A stretch of DNA of 38,886 nucleotides from the NCBI GenBank assembly GCA_900539775.1, contig UQDL01000011.1:1-38886 (forward strand), in the 5' to 3' direction. This document shows, one piece after another, positions 31,874-38,886 of this stretch (position 1 is the stretch's first letter; every line of letters begins with the position of its first letter). The position numbers were made by a program, and so were the translations under genes. This stretch comes from an uncultured Anaerotruncus sp. GTDB lineage: Bacteria; Bacillota; Clostridia; Oscillospirales; Acutalibacteraceae. The notes under the pieces are model-generated. The model was not told where the DNA came from. It did no database searches and saw only the letters and a list, made by a program, of their open reading frames with translations.

Positions 31874-33232
31874 ATGAACATAAAAGAAGAAATTCATAAA
31901 TCAAGCGAAGAAATGCTTGAAAATCTTGGCAAGCTTGTTGCAATTGATTCGCAACTCGGCACGGCAACTGCAGGCAAGCCCTTTGGCGACGGGCCGGCAA
32001 AAGCGCTTGAAACAGGCCTTGGCATTGCAAAAAAACTTGGGTTTAAAACCGTTAATCTTGATAATTACTGCGGCTATGCCGAAATGGGAGAGGGCAAGGA
32101 AATTATAGGAATTGCCGCCCACCTTGACATTGTGCCGGCAGGCGGCGATTGGAGCCGTGATCCGTTTAAGCTGACCCGTGAAGGCAACTGTGTTTACGGC
32201 CGAGGCACAACAGACGACAAAGGTCCCGTGATTGAAGCGCTTTATGCAATGAAGTTTCTTCGTGATTCGGGTGCAAAGCTAAACAAAAGAGTTCGTTTGA
32301 TTATGGGCTGCAACGAGGAAACAGGCTCAAAATGCATGGAACACTACAACAAGGTTGACGAGGAGCTTTCATGCGGCTTTACGCCGGATGCCGATTTTCC
32401 CTGCATTCACGGAGAAAAAGGCCACATGGCTATGATGGCTTATTCCAAAAGCACAAAAATCATCTCTATGAATGGCGGCTTTGTTTCAAACGCAGTTTGC
32501 GACACATGCACCACCGTTATCCCCTTTGAAGCAAATCTTAAAGAAAAGCTTGAATCTGTGCTTTCCAAAACAGGATTGCAGCAATACAAGGTTTCCGAAA
32601 AAGAAAACGAAATCACAATTTATGCAAAAGGCGTACCTGCGCACGCAAGCACACCCACTCTTGGCATAAATGCTGCCGGCGTTACTATGGAATGCCTTGC
32701 GAAAGCAGGCTTTGAAGACGATTTTGTTAAATTTTACAACAGCCATATAGGAACAACCTGCAACGGCGCCGGAATAGGCCTTAAAATCAGCGATGAATTC
32801 GGCGAGCTAACGCTATGCAACGGAATTGTTAAAACAGAAAACGGCGTTATAAGCTGCACAATTGATATTCGTGTGCCTGTTACCTTTGGAAAAGAGGATA
32901 TTTTAAAATTTGTTGACGGCAATTTGGAGGACGAAAACGGGCGTATTGAAACAGAGGAAATAGGAAATCCGCTGTTTTTCCCAAGAGAATCGCCGCTTGT
33001 TAAAGCGCTTTACAAAGCTTACACGGATGTTACGGGAGACACAGAGCACAAGCCGATGGTAATAGGCGGCGGCACATATGCCAAAACACTGAAAAACATT
33101 ATTGCATTCGGCCCCGAGAAGCCCGGCACAGACTACCGCATTCACGGCGCAGATGAATTTATTTTAATTTCGGAAATGGAAGAAGCTGTTGAAATTTATA
33201 TGGAAGCAATAAAAAATTTGCTTGCCATATAA
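31874..33232 (+). CDS. pepV: Sapep/PepV-family Mn2+-dependent dipeptidase
   Basis: This 452-residue cytoplasmic dipeptidase of the M20 family has metal and catalytic residues visible in IAAHLDIVPAG (His, Asp), GRGTTDDKGPV (bridging Asp), GCNEETGSKC (catalytic Glu-Glu), TPDADFP and RIHGADEFI near the C-terminus (His). A lid/dimerisation domain is inserted in the middle. The ATG at 31874 is preferred because AAAGGA is at correct spacing; an upstream in-frame ATG at 31838 lies inside a hairpin. A hairpin (31821-31848) separates it from the TSCPD gene. Confidence 0.94.
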   Translation: MNIKEEIHKSSEEMLENLGKLVAIDSQLGTATAGKPFGDGPAKALETGLGIAKKLGFKTVNLDNYCGYAEMGEGKEIIGIAAHLDIVPAGGDWSRDPFKLTREGNCVYGRGTTDDKGPVIEALYAMKFLRDSGAKLNKRVRLIMGCNEETGSKCMEHYNKVDEELSCGFTPDADFPCIHGEKGHMAMMAYSKSTKIISMNGGFVSNAVCDTCTTVIPFEANLKEKLESVLSKTGLQQYKVSEKENEITIYAKGVPAHASTPTLGINAAGVTMECLAKAGFEDDFVKFYNSHIGTTCNGAGIGLKISDEFGELTLCNGIVKTENGVISCTIDIRVPVTFGKEDILKFVDGNLEDENGRIETEEIGNPLFFPRESPLVKALYKAYTDVTGDTEHKPMVIGGGTYAKTLKNIIAFGPEKPGTDYRIHGADEFILISEMEEAVEIYMEAIKNLLAI

Positions 33233-33312
33233 GTGCACTCTTTCGTAAATAAAAGAACAAAGCGGCAGGCGGCAAAACGCCAAGAGCCGCACAATTTACT
33301 ATCGCTTTAAGC

Positions 33313-33360
33313 AAAAGGCAATTTGCCGGATTACCCGACAAACTGCCTTTTATTTTTATT
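33313..33360 (+). terminator. Terminator after pepV
   Basis: A long stem with two mismatches (AAAAGGCAATTTG...CAAACTGCCTTTT with inner CGG/CCG) is followed by TATTTTTATTTA. The rest of 33233-33443 holds no gene. Confidence 0.75.
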
Positions 33361-33443
33361 TATAATCATTTTGAAGCATCCGCCGACAGAATTCTTTATT
33401 TTTTCAAATATAAAAACTGTTTTTTAACAAATTATTTTACGGA

Positions 33444-33486
33444 TTGACAATCTCGTTTGCCAAATGTATAATGTTCTAAATAGAAC
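33444..33486 (+). promoter_or_regulatory. Consensus promoter with palindromic operator for the MarR gene
   Basis: A near-perfect SigA promoter (TTGACA 33444-33449, 17 bp, TATAAT 33467-33472) is followed without a gap by the inverted repeat GTTCTAAATAGAAC (33473-33486). Placing the palindrome on the start site of a MarR gene is a classic autoregulation design. Confidence 0.85.
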
Positions 33487-33505
33487 GATAAAGAAGGGAG
33501 AACAA

Positions 33506-33940
33506 ATGTTTTTTTGGGATAAACACAAAACGATAACGGATTGCTATGAATTACTTGCAAAGGGTGTTTGCGAAAAATATAAGCTGACTCAAATGGAATA
33601 TGACATTCTTATGTTTTTGCACAACAACCCGCAGCACAACACGGCCGCAGAAATTGTTAAGGTGCGCAAATCCACAAAATCGCACGTTTCCACATCACTT
33701 AAAAAGCTGGAAGAGAAAGGATTTATAAAAAGAATTCAAAGTGCCGACAATAAAAAGCACATTGAAATAATTTTGTTGGATGCCTCAATCCCCGTTTTGA
33801 ATGACGGGCTTAAAGCGCAAAAAGAATTTGCAAAGCACATTTTAAGCGGCCTTACAGAAGAGGAAAAGCACGCCTGCGTTGCAATATTCAGCAAAATATG
33901 CGCCAATGCAGATGATTATTTAAAAAATCATACGAAGTAA
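33506..33940 (+). CDS. MarR-family transcriptional regulator
   Basis: This 144-residue winged-helix regulator begins MFFWDKHKTITDCYELL and has the DNA-binding region TAAEIVKVRKSTKSHVSTSL, KLEEKGFIKRI and the wing SADNKKHIEIIL. The N- and C-terminal helices form the dimer interface. The ATG at 33506 follows AAGGGAG; upstream in-frame codons overlap the promoter and are excluded. It likely represses itself and the two following membrane-protein genes in response to a small ligand. Confidence 0.92.
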   Translation: MFFWDKHKTITDCYELLAKGVCEKYKLTQMEYDILMFLHNNPQHNTAAEIVKVRKSTKSHVSTSLKKLEEKGFIKRIQSADNKKHIEIILLDASIPVLNDGLKAQKEFAKHILSGLTEEEKHACVAIFSKICANADDYLKNHTK

Positions 33941-33978
33941 GTTGATGAAAAAAATATTTTATGTAAAAAAGAACTCTT

Positions 33979-34383
33979 TTGATAATTGCCGAAATTGTTT
34001 TGCTTATTGCAGGATTTAATGTTGCAAGGCTCGGAGTTTTATCATATTTGGAGATAAACCGAAAATGGTATTTATACTTGCTTTCCACAGTTGTTTTTTG
34101 CCTGTTTGGCTTAATGTTTTGGAAAATGAGCAACAAACACACAAAAAGAATTATGGAATATGAAAGTCATCGCCCGTTTTGGCATTTCTTTGATTTAAAG
34201 GCATATCTTATAATGGCTTACATGATGGGCTCCGGCATCGGCTTCAGGGCGCTTGGAATTTTCCCGGATATATTCGTTGCTTTTTTCTATTCCGGGCTGG
34301 GCTGTGCTCTGGCATTGGCAGGCGTTCTTTTTATAAAAAACTATTTTTGCTACAGCAAATTGATAAATAAGGAGAAAGAATAA
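33979..34383 (+). CDS. Four-helix membrane protein, start region possibly frameshifted
   Basis: This 134-residue integral membrane protein has hydrophobic segments at about 2-21, 27-47, 73-93 and 100-122. The only in-frame start is a TTG at 33979 inside the first helix with no ribosome binding site. An ATG at 33945 would give MKKIFYVK and join the same protein as MKKIFYVKRTLLIIAEIV if the A6 run at 33965-33970 were one base shorter. So either the assembly, a homopolymer variation or a real frameshift separates the two. No family is recognised. Lies between the MarR gene and a second membrane gene. Confidence 0.65.
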   Translation: MIIAEIVLLIAGFNVARLGVLSYLEINRKWYLYLLSTVVFCLFGLMFWKMSNKHTKRIMEYESHRPFWHFFDLKAYLIMAYMMGSGIGFRALGIFPDIFVAFFYSGLGCALALAGVLFIKNYFCYSKLINKEKE

Positions 34384-35063
34384 TGAAAGAAAATAAATAT
34401 AAACCTCAGGTTCCGAATATTATGGAAGCCGTGTTTGATGCGTCATATTTGATTTTTGATTTGGTTGCCGGAATTCTGTTTTTTGCTTTTTCAAAAGGAA
34501 ATGCATTATTTGTGCTTTACGGAGTATTAACATTAACCCTTTGCGGCGGCGATGCATTTCATTTGGTGCCGCGAATTATCAGAGCGGCAAAAGGCAGCAA
34601 CGAAAAGATAAAAAGGCAGCTTGGCATAGGTTTGCAGGTTTCTTCCATCACAATGACCGCATTTTACATTATATTGTTATACATTTGGAAACTCACATTT
34701 CCTGAGCTTACTGCTCCGGTTGCCGTTGAAGCAATGATTTGGATTTCTGCAATAATCAGAATGGTTATCTGCGTGCTTCCGCAAAACAATTGGTGCTCCG
34801 ATGAAGGGAACATGAAATTATCAATTATCCGAAATGCTGTTTTTGCAGTTACCGGAATCGGAGTAATCATTCTTTATGCAATTTCCGGAAATGCGCACGA
34901 TTATCATATGGGCAGAATGGTGGCTGCAATCATAATTTCTTTCGGCTGCTATCTTCCCGTTACATTATTCAGCAAAAAAGCACCCAAGGTAGGTTTACTG
35001 ATGATACCGAAAACCTGCGCATATATGTGGGTTATTTCAATGGGACTTCAGCTTTTGTTTTAA
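34383..35063 (+). CDS. Polytopic membrane protein, function unknown
   Basis: This 226-residue protein has about seven hydrophobic segments and few charged residues inside them. Motifs that can be seen are CGGDAFHLVPRI in an early loop and QNNWCSDEG in the middle. It overlaps the previous stop codon as TAATG behind GGAG, so it is co-translated. The MarR context suggests a role in transport or stress response, but there is no direct evidence. Confidence 0.8.
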   Translation: MKENKYKPQVPNIMEAVFDASYLIFDLVAGILFFAFSKGNALFVLYGVLTLTLCGGDAFHLVPRIIRAAKGSNEKIKRQLGIGLQVSSITMTAFYIILLYIWKLTFPELTAPVAVEAMIWISAIIRMVICVLPQNNWCSDEGNMKLSIIRNAVFAVTGIGVIILYAISGNAHDYHMGRMVAAIIISFGCYLPVTLFSKKAPKVGLLMIPKTCAYMWVISMGLQLLF

Positions 35064-35064
35064 A

Positions 35065-35093
35065 GGCAAAGAATATTCAAAACCGTCTTTGCC
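35065..35093 (+). terminator. Possible terminator of the MarR operon
   Basis: GGCAAAGA (35065-35072) pairs with TCTTTGCC (35086-35093). The following bases are not T-rich, so termination may be weak. Confidence 0.35.
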
Positions 35094-35161
35094 ATTGAAA
35101 CATTTAAAAGAATAAATGTTTCGCTTTTAAATTCAAAGTTGTTACAACTGTATTTAGATAT

Positions 35162-35190
35162 TTGACTGCCGCAAGTATTTTGTATATAAT
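35162..35190 (+). promoter_or_regulatory. Promoter of the 35353 hydrolase gene
   Basis: TTGACT (35162-35167) and TATAAT (35185-35190) are 17 bp apart. The predicted leader is about 155 bases. Confidence 0.75.
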
Positions 35191-35240
35191 GAGAACGCAA
35201 GCGGATAAAGCAGGCAAACATTTTACCATGTAATCTCTGT

Positions 35241-35320
35241 TTCAAAATCGGCCACAGGCGTAATTTTGAATGTAAGAAGCTAAGCATACGCCTTATTCGT
35301 TTGCGATAAGGCGTATTTTT
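35241..35320 (+). promoter_or_regulatory. Candidate attenuator leader of the hydrolase gene
   Basis: A hairpin (TTCAAAAT 35241-35248 with ATTTTGAA 35263-35270, inner GCC/GGC) is followed by a full intrinsic terminator (ATACGCCTTAT 35286-35296 with 35306-35316, then TTTTATATATTTT). GGCGTA at 35257-35262 can pair with TACGCC at 35287-35292, which would disrupt both structures, as an anti-terminator would. The layout is promoter, switchable hairpins, gene. No known riboswitch class is recognised. Confidence 0.5.
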
Positions 35321-35352
35321 ATATATTTTCATGCAAAGGGCACGGAATCTCC

Positions 35353-36474
35353 ATGAAAAAAAGTTGGGACAATAAATGGTACAGCGATGATTTTTTGCGA
35401 AGTTTAAAAAGCAATGCATATATTGAGCACGAAGGTAATTTGGAATACACTGTTAAATTCGCACCGGATGCGGTTTCAAAAACGGGAATTGACCCAAGAA
35501 TGCTTGGCGGACCGATCGGCAAAACAGCAAAGCTGCTTAGGTTTGTTCCCGATTTTGCTTTTAAATTCATAAAGCCGTCTGTAAACGAAAAAAATCTTTC
35601 TTCACTGAGAAAAAGCTTTGCAAAATCGGCATATGCAAACTGCCATATTGATGATGTAGTTTTGAATAACGGCACGGCAACTGCTCGAGACGGATATAAA
35701 ATCCCTATAAGAATTTATAAGCGCACAACCGGCGCAAACGATATTTGCCTTGTTTTTATGCACGGCGGTGCATTTATCGGCGGCGCACTTGAGCCTTACG
35801 ATGAATTCTGCAAAATGCTTGCATCCAAATTCGGCTTTAAAATTATAAGCATTGATTACCGACTACTGCCAGAAAACAAATATCCTACGCTGTATAATGA
35901 TTGCTTTGATGTGCTGCTGCACATATATAAAAACAATTTTGAATATGGCATCAACAAAAGCAAAATCTTTGTTTGCGGCGACAGTGCCGGCGGAAACCTT
36001 GCGCAAGCGTGCACCAACAACTTTGGCAAATCCGATATGATCAGAGGGCAGCTTTTGCTTTATCCATCATTGAATATGTTTTCCGTTGAAGACAAATATT
36101 ATAAAAAAGGAATTTCCGATTTCAAATACGAGCCAACGCAAAAAGCACTTTCAAAGGGTGTTGTGCGCCAAATGGAAATGCTTTCAAACTGCAACATAAA
36201 AAAGATAGGAATATTGCATCCCGATCCGCTCAACAACCCTTATTCATTCGGCGTAAAAAACAACACACCAACCTTTATTTCCGCCGGCTCGCTTGACTAT
36301 TTAAGCAAAGATGCTTTTGCATGGGCACATAAACTGGCAGATGCCGGCACTGATGTTAAGATGGTTGTTTACAACGGTTTGGGGCACGGCTATATAAATG
36401 CCACCGGAGTTTTTCCGCAGGCAGAGGATGTTATAGACGAGATGGGAAATTTCATTATTAAAACGGTTTACTGA
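35353..36474 (+). CDS. Hormone-sensitive-lipase-type alpha/beta hydrolase
   Basis: This 373-residue probable esterase has the oxyanion motif HGGAFIGG (137-144), the nucleophile elbow GDSAGG (S211), an Asp in GSLDYLSKD and a His in GLGHGY, completing the triad. The N-terminal ~100 residues form the cap. The natural substrate is unknown; family members hydrolyse short-chain acyl or acetyl esters. The start has only a weak ribosome binding site (GGAATCTCC). Expression is probably controlled by the leader just upstream. Confidence 0.9.
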   Translation: MKKSWDNKWYSDDFLRSLKSNAYIEHEGNLEYTVKFAPDAVSKTGIDPRMLGGPIGKTAKLLRFVPDFAFKFIKPSVNEKNLSSLRKSFAKSAYANCHIDDVVLNNGTATARDGYKIPIRIYKRTTGANDICLVFMHGGAFIGGALEPYDEFCKMLASKFGFKIISIDYRLLPENKYPTLYNDCFDVLLHIYKNNFEYGINKSKIFVCGDSAGGNLAQACTNNFGKSDMIRGQLLLYPSLNMFSVEDKYYKKGISDFKYEPTQKALSKGVVRQMEMLSNCNIKKIGILHPDPLNNPYSFGVKNNTPTFISAGSLDYLSKDAFAWAHKLADAGTDVKMVVYNGLGHGYINATGVFPQAEDVIDEMGNFIIKTVY

Positions 36475-36547
36475 ATAGTTTTGCAAAAATGCCGCACGGC
36501 AACTAACCGAGGTTATATAAATCCCGGCAAATAAATGAGGCGAAAAA

Positions 36548-37051
36548 ATGGAAAAAGAAAGATATTCGATTATATTCAGCAGCTTAACAGGCAACACAAA
36601 AGAACTTGCAAACGCAATAAAAGAGGCGCTGCCAAAAAACGGCTGCGATTATTTCGGCGAAGCAGATGCGGTTGAACCGCAATCCGAAACCGTGTATTTG
36701 GGTTTTTGGACCGATAAAGGCACAGCAGACGAAAAAACACTTAAGCTGCTTAAAAGGCTGAAAAATAAAAATATATTTTTGTTTGGAACAGCAGGTTTCG
36801 GTGCAAGCGAAGATTATTATAAAAAAATCCTCGGCAACATTAAGCAGAACATAGATTCAAGCAACAAGGTAATCGGTGAATTTATGTGCCAAGGGAAAAT
36901 GCCGCAATCAGTTAAGGAGCGCTATGAGAAAATGAAGCAGCAGCCAAACTGCATTCCAAACATTGATATGCTGATTGAAAACTTCAACACGGCACTGACG
37001 CACCCAGATGAAAACGATTTAAACAGACTGAAACAGGCTATTTTAAAATAA
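36548..37051 (+). CDS. Flavodoxin-fold protein, BilS-like
   Basis: This 167-residue protein has an FMN phosphate loop (SSLTGNTKELANAI), a central LGFWTDKGTAD loop and FGTAGFGASEDYY, as in the flavodoxin-type proteins called BilS that accompany bilirubin reductase BilR in gut Clostridia. No bilR is in this window, so a role in bilirubin reduction cannot be claimed. The C-terminal ~55 residues are helical. The gene has GAGGCG upstream and lies 70 bases after the hydrolase. Confidence 0.8.
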   Translation: MEKERYSIIFSSLTGNTKELANAIKEALPKNGCDYFGEADAVEPQSETVYLGFWTDKGTADEKTLKLLKRLKNKNIFLFGTAGFGASEDYYKKILGNIKQNIDSSNKVIGEFMCQGKMPQSVKERYEKMKQQPNCIPNIDMLIENFNTALTHPDENDLNRLKQAILK

Positions 37052-37084
37052 AGGCAAAACAGGAAACAAAAAACAGGTGAATTT

Positions 37085-37294
37085 ATGAGATGGATATATG
37101 AACTTTCGTGGCTGTGGAAAACACTTGGCATTTCAATAGGTGCATCAGCGGCATGCACGGTGTGCATTTTCCTTATTTGCAAGGCGGCAAAGAAAAGACT
37201 TGAAAAAAAGCAAATTATAATAATTTCCATAGCAGCATTTTTGATTGCCGTTGCCGTGATTGCTATGCTTGCCAAAACGCCGATGCCGATTTAA
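37085..37294 (+). CDS. Small two-helix membrane protein
   Basis: This 69-residue protein has hydrophobic helices at about 13-33 and 43-64 joined by a basic loop (KAAKKRLEKKQ). ACAGGTG precedes the ATG. It lies 30 bases after the flavodoxin gene and before a shared terminator. No family is recognised. Confidence 0.7.
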   Translation: MRWIYELSWLWKTLGISIGASAACTVCIFLICKAAKKRLEKKQIIIISIAAFLIAVAVIAMLAKTPMPI

Positions 37295-37440
37295 ATACAG
37301 CAATGCTTAAATTACTTTTAAAAAAGCGAATTTGCAGCACAATTATCACAAAAGAATATTACCGTGGTGTGCAAAGAAAAAACGCATATTCAAAGCAATC
37401 AACGCATTCAAACAAAAAACCGAATATAATTACACAAATA

Positions 37441-37484
37441 AAAGCCGCCGGGCTTTGGAAATTCCAAATCCGGCGGCTTTTTGC
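37441..37484. terminator. Bidirectional terminator between convergent units
   Basis: AAAGCCGCCGG (37441-37451) pairs with CCGGCGGCTTT (37470-37480), with an inner TTTGGAA/TTCCAAA stem. T runs follow on both strands, so it can end both the plus-strand flavodoxin unit and the minus-strand hydrolase. Confidence 0.88.
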
Positions 37485-37486
37485 AT

Positions 37487-38308
37487 TTAAGCACAGCTGT
37501 TTATAAATTCATAAATATTCTGTGCGGCAACTGCCTTATATTTGCCTCTGAACACATGAGGCTGATTATCATAAACAATCATTTTGCAATGCTTTTTTTC
37601 ACAATTATAATAATCTGCAAGCCTTGCCGATTGCTCAACGGGCACAAGCTTATCCCTGCCGCCCTGCAAAATCAAAACAGGGCCGCAATAGCGCCCGACA
37701 TTGTATTTTGCGCCGGTTTCATAAGCCTGCTCATTAAGAAACATTGCGGGATATTGAAGCACCAACCCCTTAACCCGCCCTTTGCAATTTGCAGCGCAGG
37801 CTGCCGCAGTTGCAGAGCCCATGCTGCTGCCGAGCAAATAAACATTATCGGCATCAACAAAATCAAAGCTTTTAACTTTTTCTATTACTGCATTTAAATC
37901 ATTAACCTGCAAAAGAGCCATTTTTGCATATGCTTCAGTATTGCTTATCGGTGTATTCTTAAACCACTTTGCACCCTTTGGTCCTGTGCTTTTTGAGGTC
38001 CAGCCGTAAAAATCAAAAGTGTAGCAAGCCACACCGCTTTTAGCAAGGCTTTTAAGAGTTGAAATATCCGTTTTATGACTGCTCAGTGCGCCGTGAGCGT
38101 AAATTACGGTTTTGAATTTTCTTCCTTTATTTGAAATCGGCACAAGAGCTTTGCCGTAAAGGCAAATATTGCCGTAAGTTACAGATATCTTTTTCGTTTT
38201 ATATTTATATTTCTTTTCACCGATGCATTTAGGCATGCCTATATAATGATACAGGCATATTGCCGCCGCAACCGTGCCGAGGATCAACAAACTTGCAATT
38301 ATTAACAT
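37487..38308 (-). CDS. Membrane-anchored alpha/beta hydrolase
   Basis: This 273-residue protein begins with one hydrophobic helix (residues 1-~20), likely an anchor or uncleaved signal, so the enzyme faces outside. The triad is visible as Ser in GSSMGSATA, Asp in GGRDKLVP and His in QPHVF. The family includes serine aminopeptidase-like and esterase-type hydrolases; the substrate is unknown. The ATG at 38308 has AAAAGGA at good spacing, whereas a TTG at 38332 lies upstream of that site. It is preceded by a long leader that includes the candidate structured RNA. Confidence 0.87.
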   Translation of the reverse strand: MLIIASLLILGTVAAAICLYHYIGMPKCIGEKKYKYKTKKISVTYGNICLYGKALVPISNKGRKFKTVIYAHGALSSHKTDISTLKSLAKSGVACYTFDFYGWTSKSTGPKGAKWFKNTPISNTEAYAKMALLQVNDLNAVIEKVKSFDFVDADNVYLLGSSMGSATAAACAANCKGRVKGLVLQYPAMFLNEQAYETGAKYNVGRYCGPVLILQGGRDKLVPVEQSARLADYYNCEKKHCKMIVYDNQPHVFRGKYKAVAAQNIYEFINSCA

Positions 38309-38485
38309 ATTCAAATTCCTTTTAAGCCGCAAATTAACTTCAGCTTGCTCCGCCGATGCTTTACACCGATAAAATAAATGCCGGCAAAGCGGCCTTCGTT
38401 ACAAACAAAAAGGCGGCAATTCAAAATCTTAACATTTATGCTGCGGTTTATTTTATTCTGAAAAGCAAATGCTGAAAAAGGGCAG

Positions 38486-38635
38486 AAAAAAACAGGCCAT
38501 CAAAATGATGCCTGTTTTCTGAAACAGCCGCCCGTGATTATCAGGTTGCATGCTTCGTTTGCTTGCCGTTAGCTACCGGCAGCTACAGTTGCCGAAATAG
38601 CAACCGGCAGTGTAATATGATACCGCAACTATCAA
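38486..38635 (-). ncRNA. Candidate structured RNA (three hairpins plus terminator)
   Basis: Downstream of the minus-strand promoter the sequence forms a hairpin at the presumed 5' end (TGATA/TATCA, 38618-38634), then two near-copies of one stem-loop (38589-38610 and 38563-38582, both CTGCCGGT...CGGCAA with GCTA in the loop), a linker, and an intrinsic terminator (AACAGGC/GCCTGTT, 38491-38516) followed by T on the minus strand. No ORF with a start fits inside. It is either a ~150-base small RNA or a riboswitch-like leader for the hydrolase 180 bases downstream. No known family is recognised. Confidence 0.55.
38491..38516 (-). terminator. Terminator of the candidate RNA
   Basis: AACAGGC (38491-38497) pairs with GCCTGTT (38510-38516), with inner ATCA/TGAT. 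The minus strand continues with TTTTTTTCTG. Confidence 0.8.
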
Positions 38636-38641
38636 TTGTAT

Positions 38642-38670
38642 ACTGTACCACATATTTAACAAAATTTCAA
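38642..38670 (-). promoter_or_regulatory. Promoter of the candidate RNA
   Basis: On the minus strand TTGAAA (38665-38670) and TACAGT (38642-38647) are 17 bp apart, with TGTGG before the -10 giving an extended element. The stretch 38671-38886 is AT-rich and I see no gene in it. Confidence 0.6.
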
Positions 38671-38886
38671 TAACTTATTCAAAATTATCATACATTTTTT
38701 TAACATTTTAAGTCAATATTGAAAAAATGACAGGTTTTTAACTGCTTTTTACAAATTAAAAGCCCCAAAAAGTTAACAACATTCAGAACTTTTACCAATC
38801 AAACTTATTTATTTTAACACATCGTTGATGCCGGTTCGCAGAAATCGCTGAATATTTTGCTGCCTTGGTAATATTTCCAGCTGCGT

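Noticed and set aside
35190..35290. Leader of the 35353 hydrolase as a cobalamin or c-di-GMP-I riboswitch
   Set aside because: GCCACAGG and GCAGGCAAAC resemble short pieces of those motifs, but the surrounding conserved helices and spacing are not present.
1..38886. CRISPR array or restriction/defence island
   Set aside because: No regularly spaced repeats, cas genes, methyltransferases or nuclease-helicase clusters were found; the only nuclease residues seen outside housekeeping genes belong to TerL.

Overview
The window reads as chromosomal DNA of a low-to-mid GC Gram-positive anaerobe of the class Clostridia, most likely an Oscillospirales/Ruminococcaceae-type gut bacterium. That is inferred from the mix of GTP-type PEP carboxykinase, a DUF6472-like cysteine protein, a TIGR03905 TSCPD protein, a C_GCAxxG_C_C protein, Sapep/PepV dipeptidase, strong SigA-type promoters with 16-18 bp spacers and AGGAGG ribosome binding sites. 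No species can be named from the sequence alone.

Layout. (1) Bases 1-~915: what looks like the end of an integrated island (an XRE regulator, its terminator, and an 11-bp tandem repeat TGTTGCCA) abutting the 3' end of guaA. (2) 915-14887, all on the minus strand: housekeeping genes guaA, purA, a three-Ig-domain polysaccharide deacetylase with a small cysteine protein, pckG, the polA-rimI-tsaD operon, an M28 peptidase with inserted membrane helices, and coaX. (3) 15051-25693, minus strand: a compact, gap-free operon of 17 phage-structural genes with its own terminator. (4) 25942-28928, minus strand: a membrane protein and a lipoprotein of unknown function. (5) 29143-37294, plus strand: a zinc-ribbon membrane protein coupled to a C_GCAxxG_C_C protein, tRNA-Arg(ACG), a TSCPD protein, dipeptidase pepV, a MarR regulator with two membrane proteins, an HSL-type hydrolase, a BilS-like flavodoxin and a 2-TM protein. 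(6) 37487-38635, minus strand: a membrane-anchored alpha/beta hydrolase preceded by a candidate structured RNA with its own promoter and terminator.

The most interesting object is the phage-derived operon. It has a full head module (TerS-like, TerL, portal, protease, decoration, major capsid, connector, stopper, tail terminator) followed directly by a contractile-type baseplate module (LysM protein, hub, spike, gp25-like, J, I, fibre). The sheath, tube, tail chaperones and tape measure that normally sit between these two blocks are absent. In their place is a single 36-codon ORF. There is also no integrase, repressor, replication or lysis gene. All ORFs are open and tightly overlapped, and the terminase keeps its ATPase and nuclease residues. 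The TerS-like protein lacks the usual N-terminal DNA-binding domain. This looks like a maintained, domesticated particle (gene-transfer-agent-like, or a tail-less/short-tailed capsid device) rather than an active prophage or random decay; function is inference.

A second theme is RNA leaders: a perfect terminator-like hairpin at the presumed +1 of purA, a terminator with a possible anti-terminator upstream of the 35353 hydrolase, and a three-hairpin RNA at the right end.
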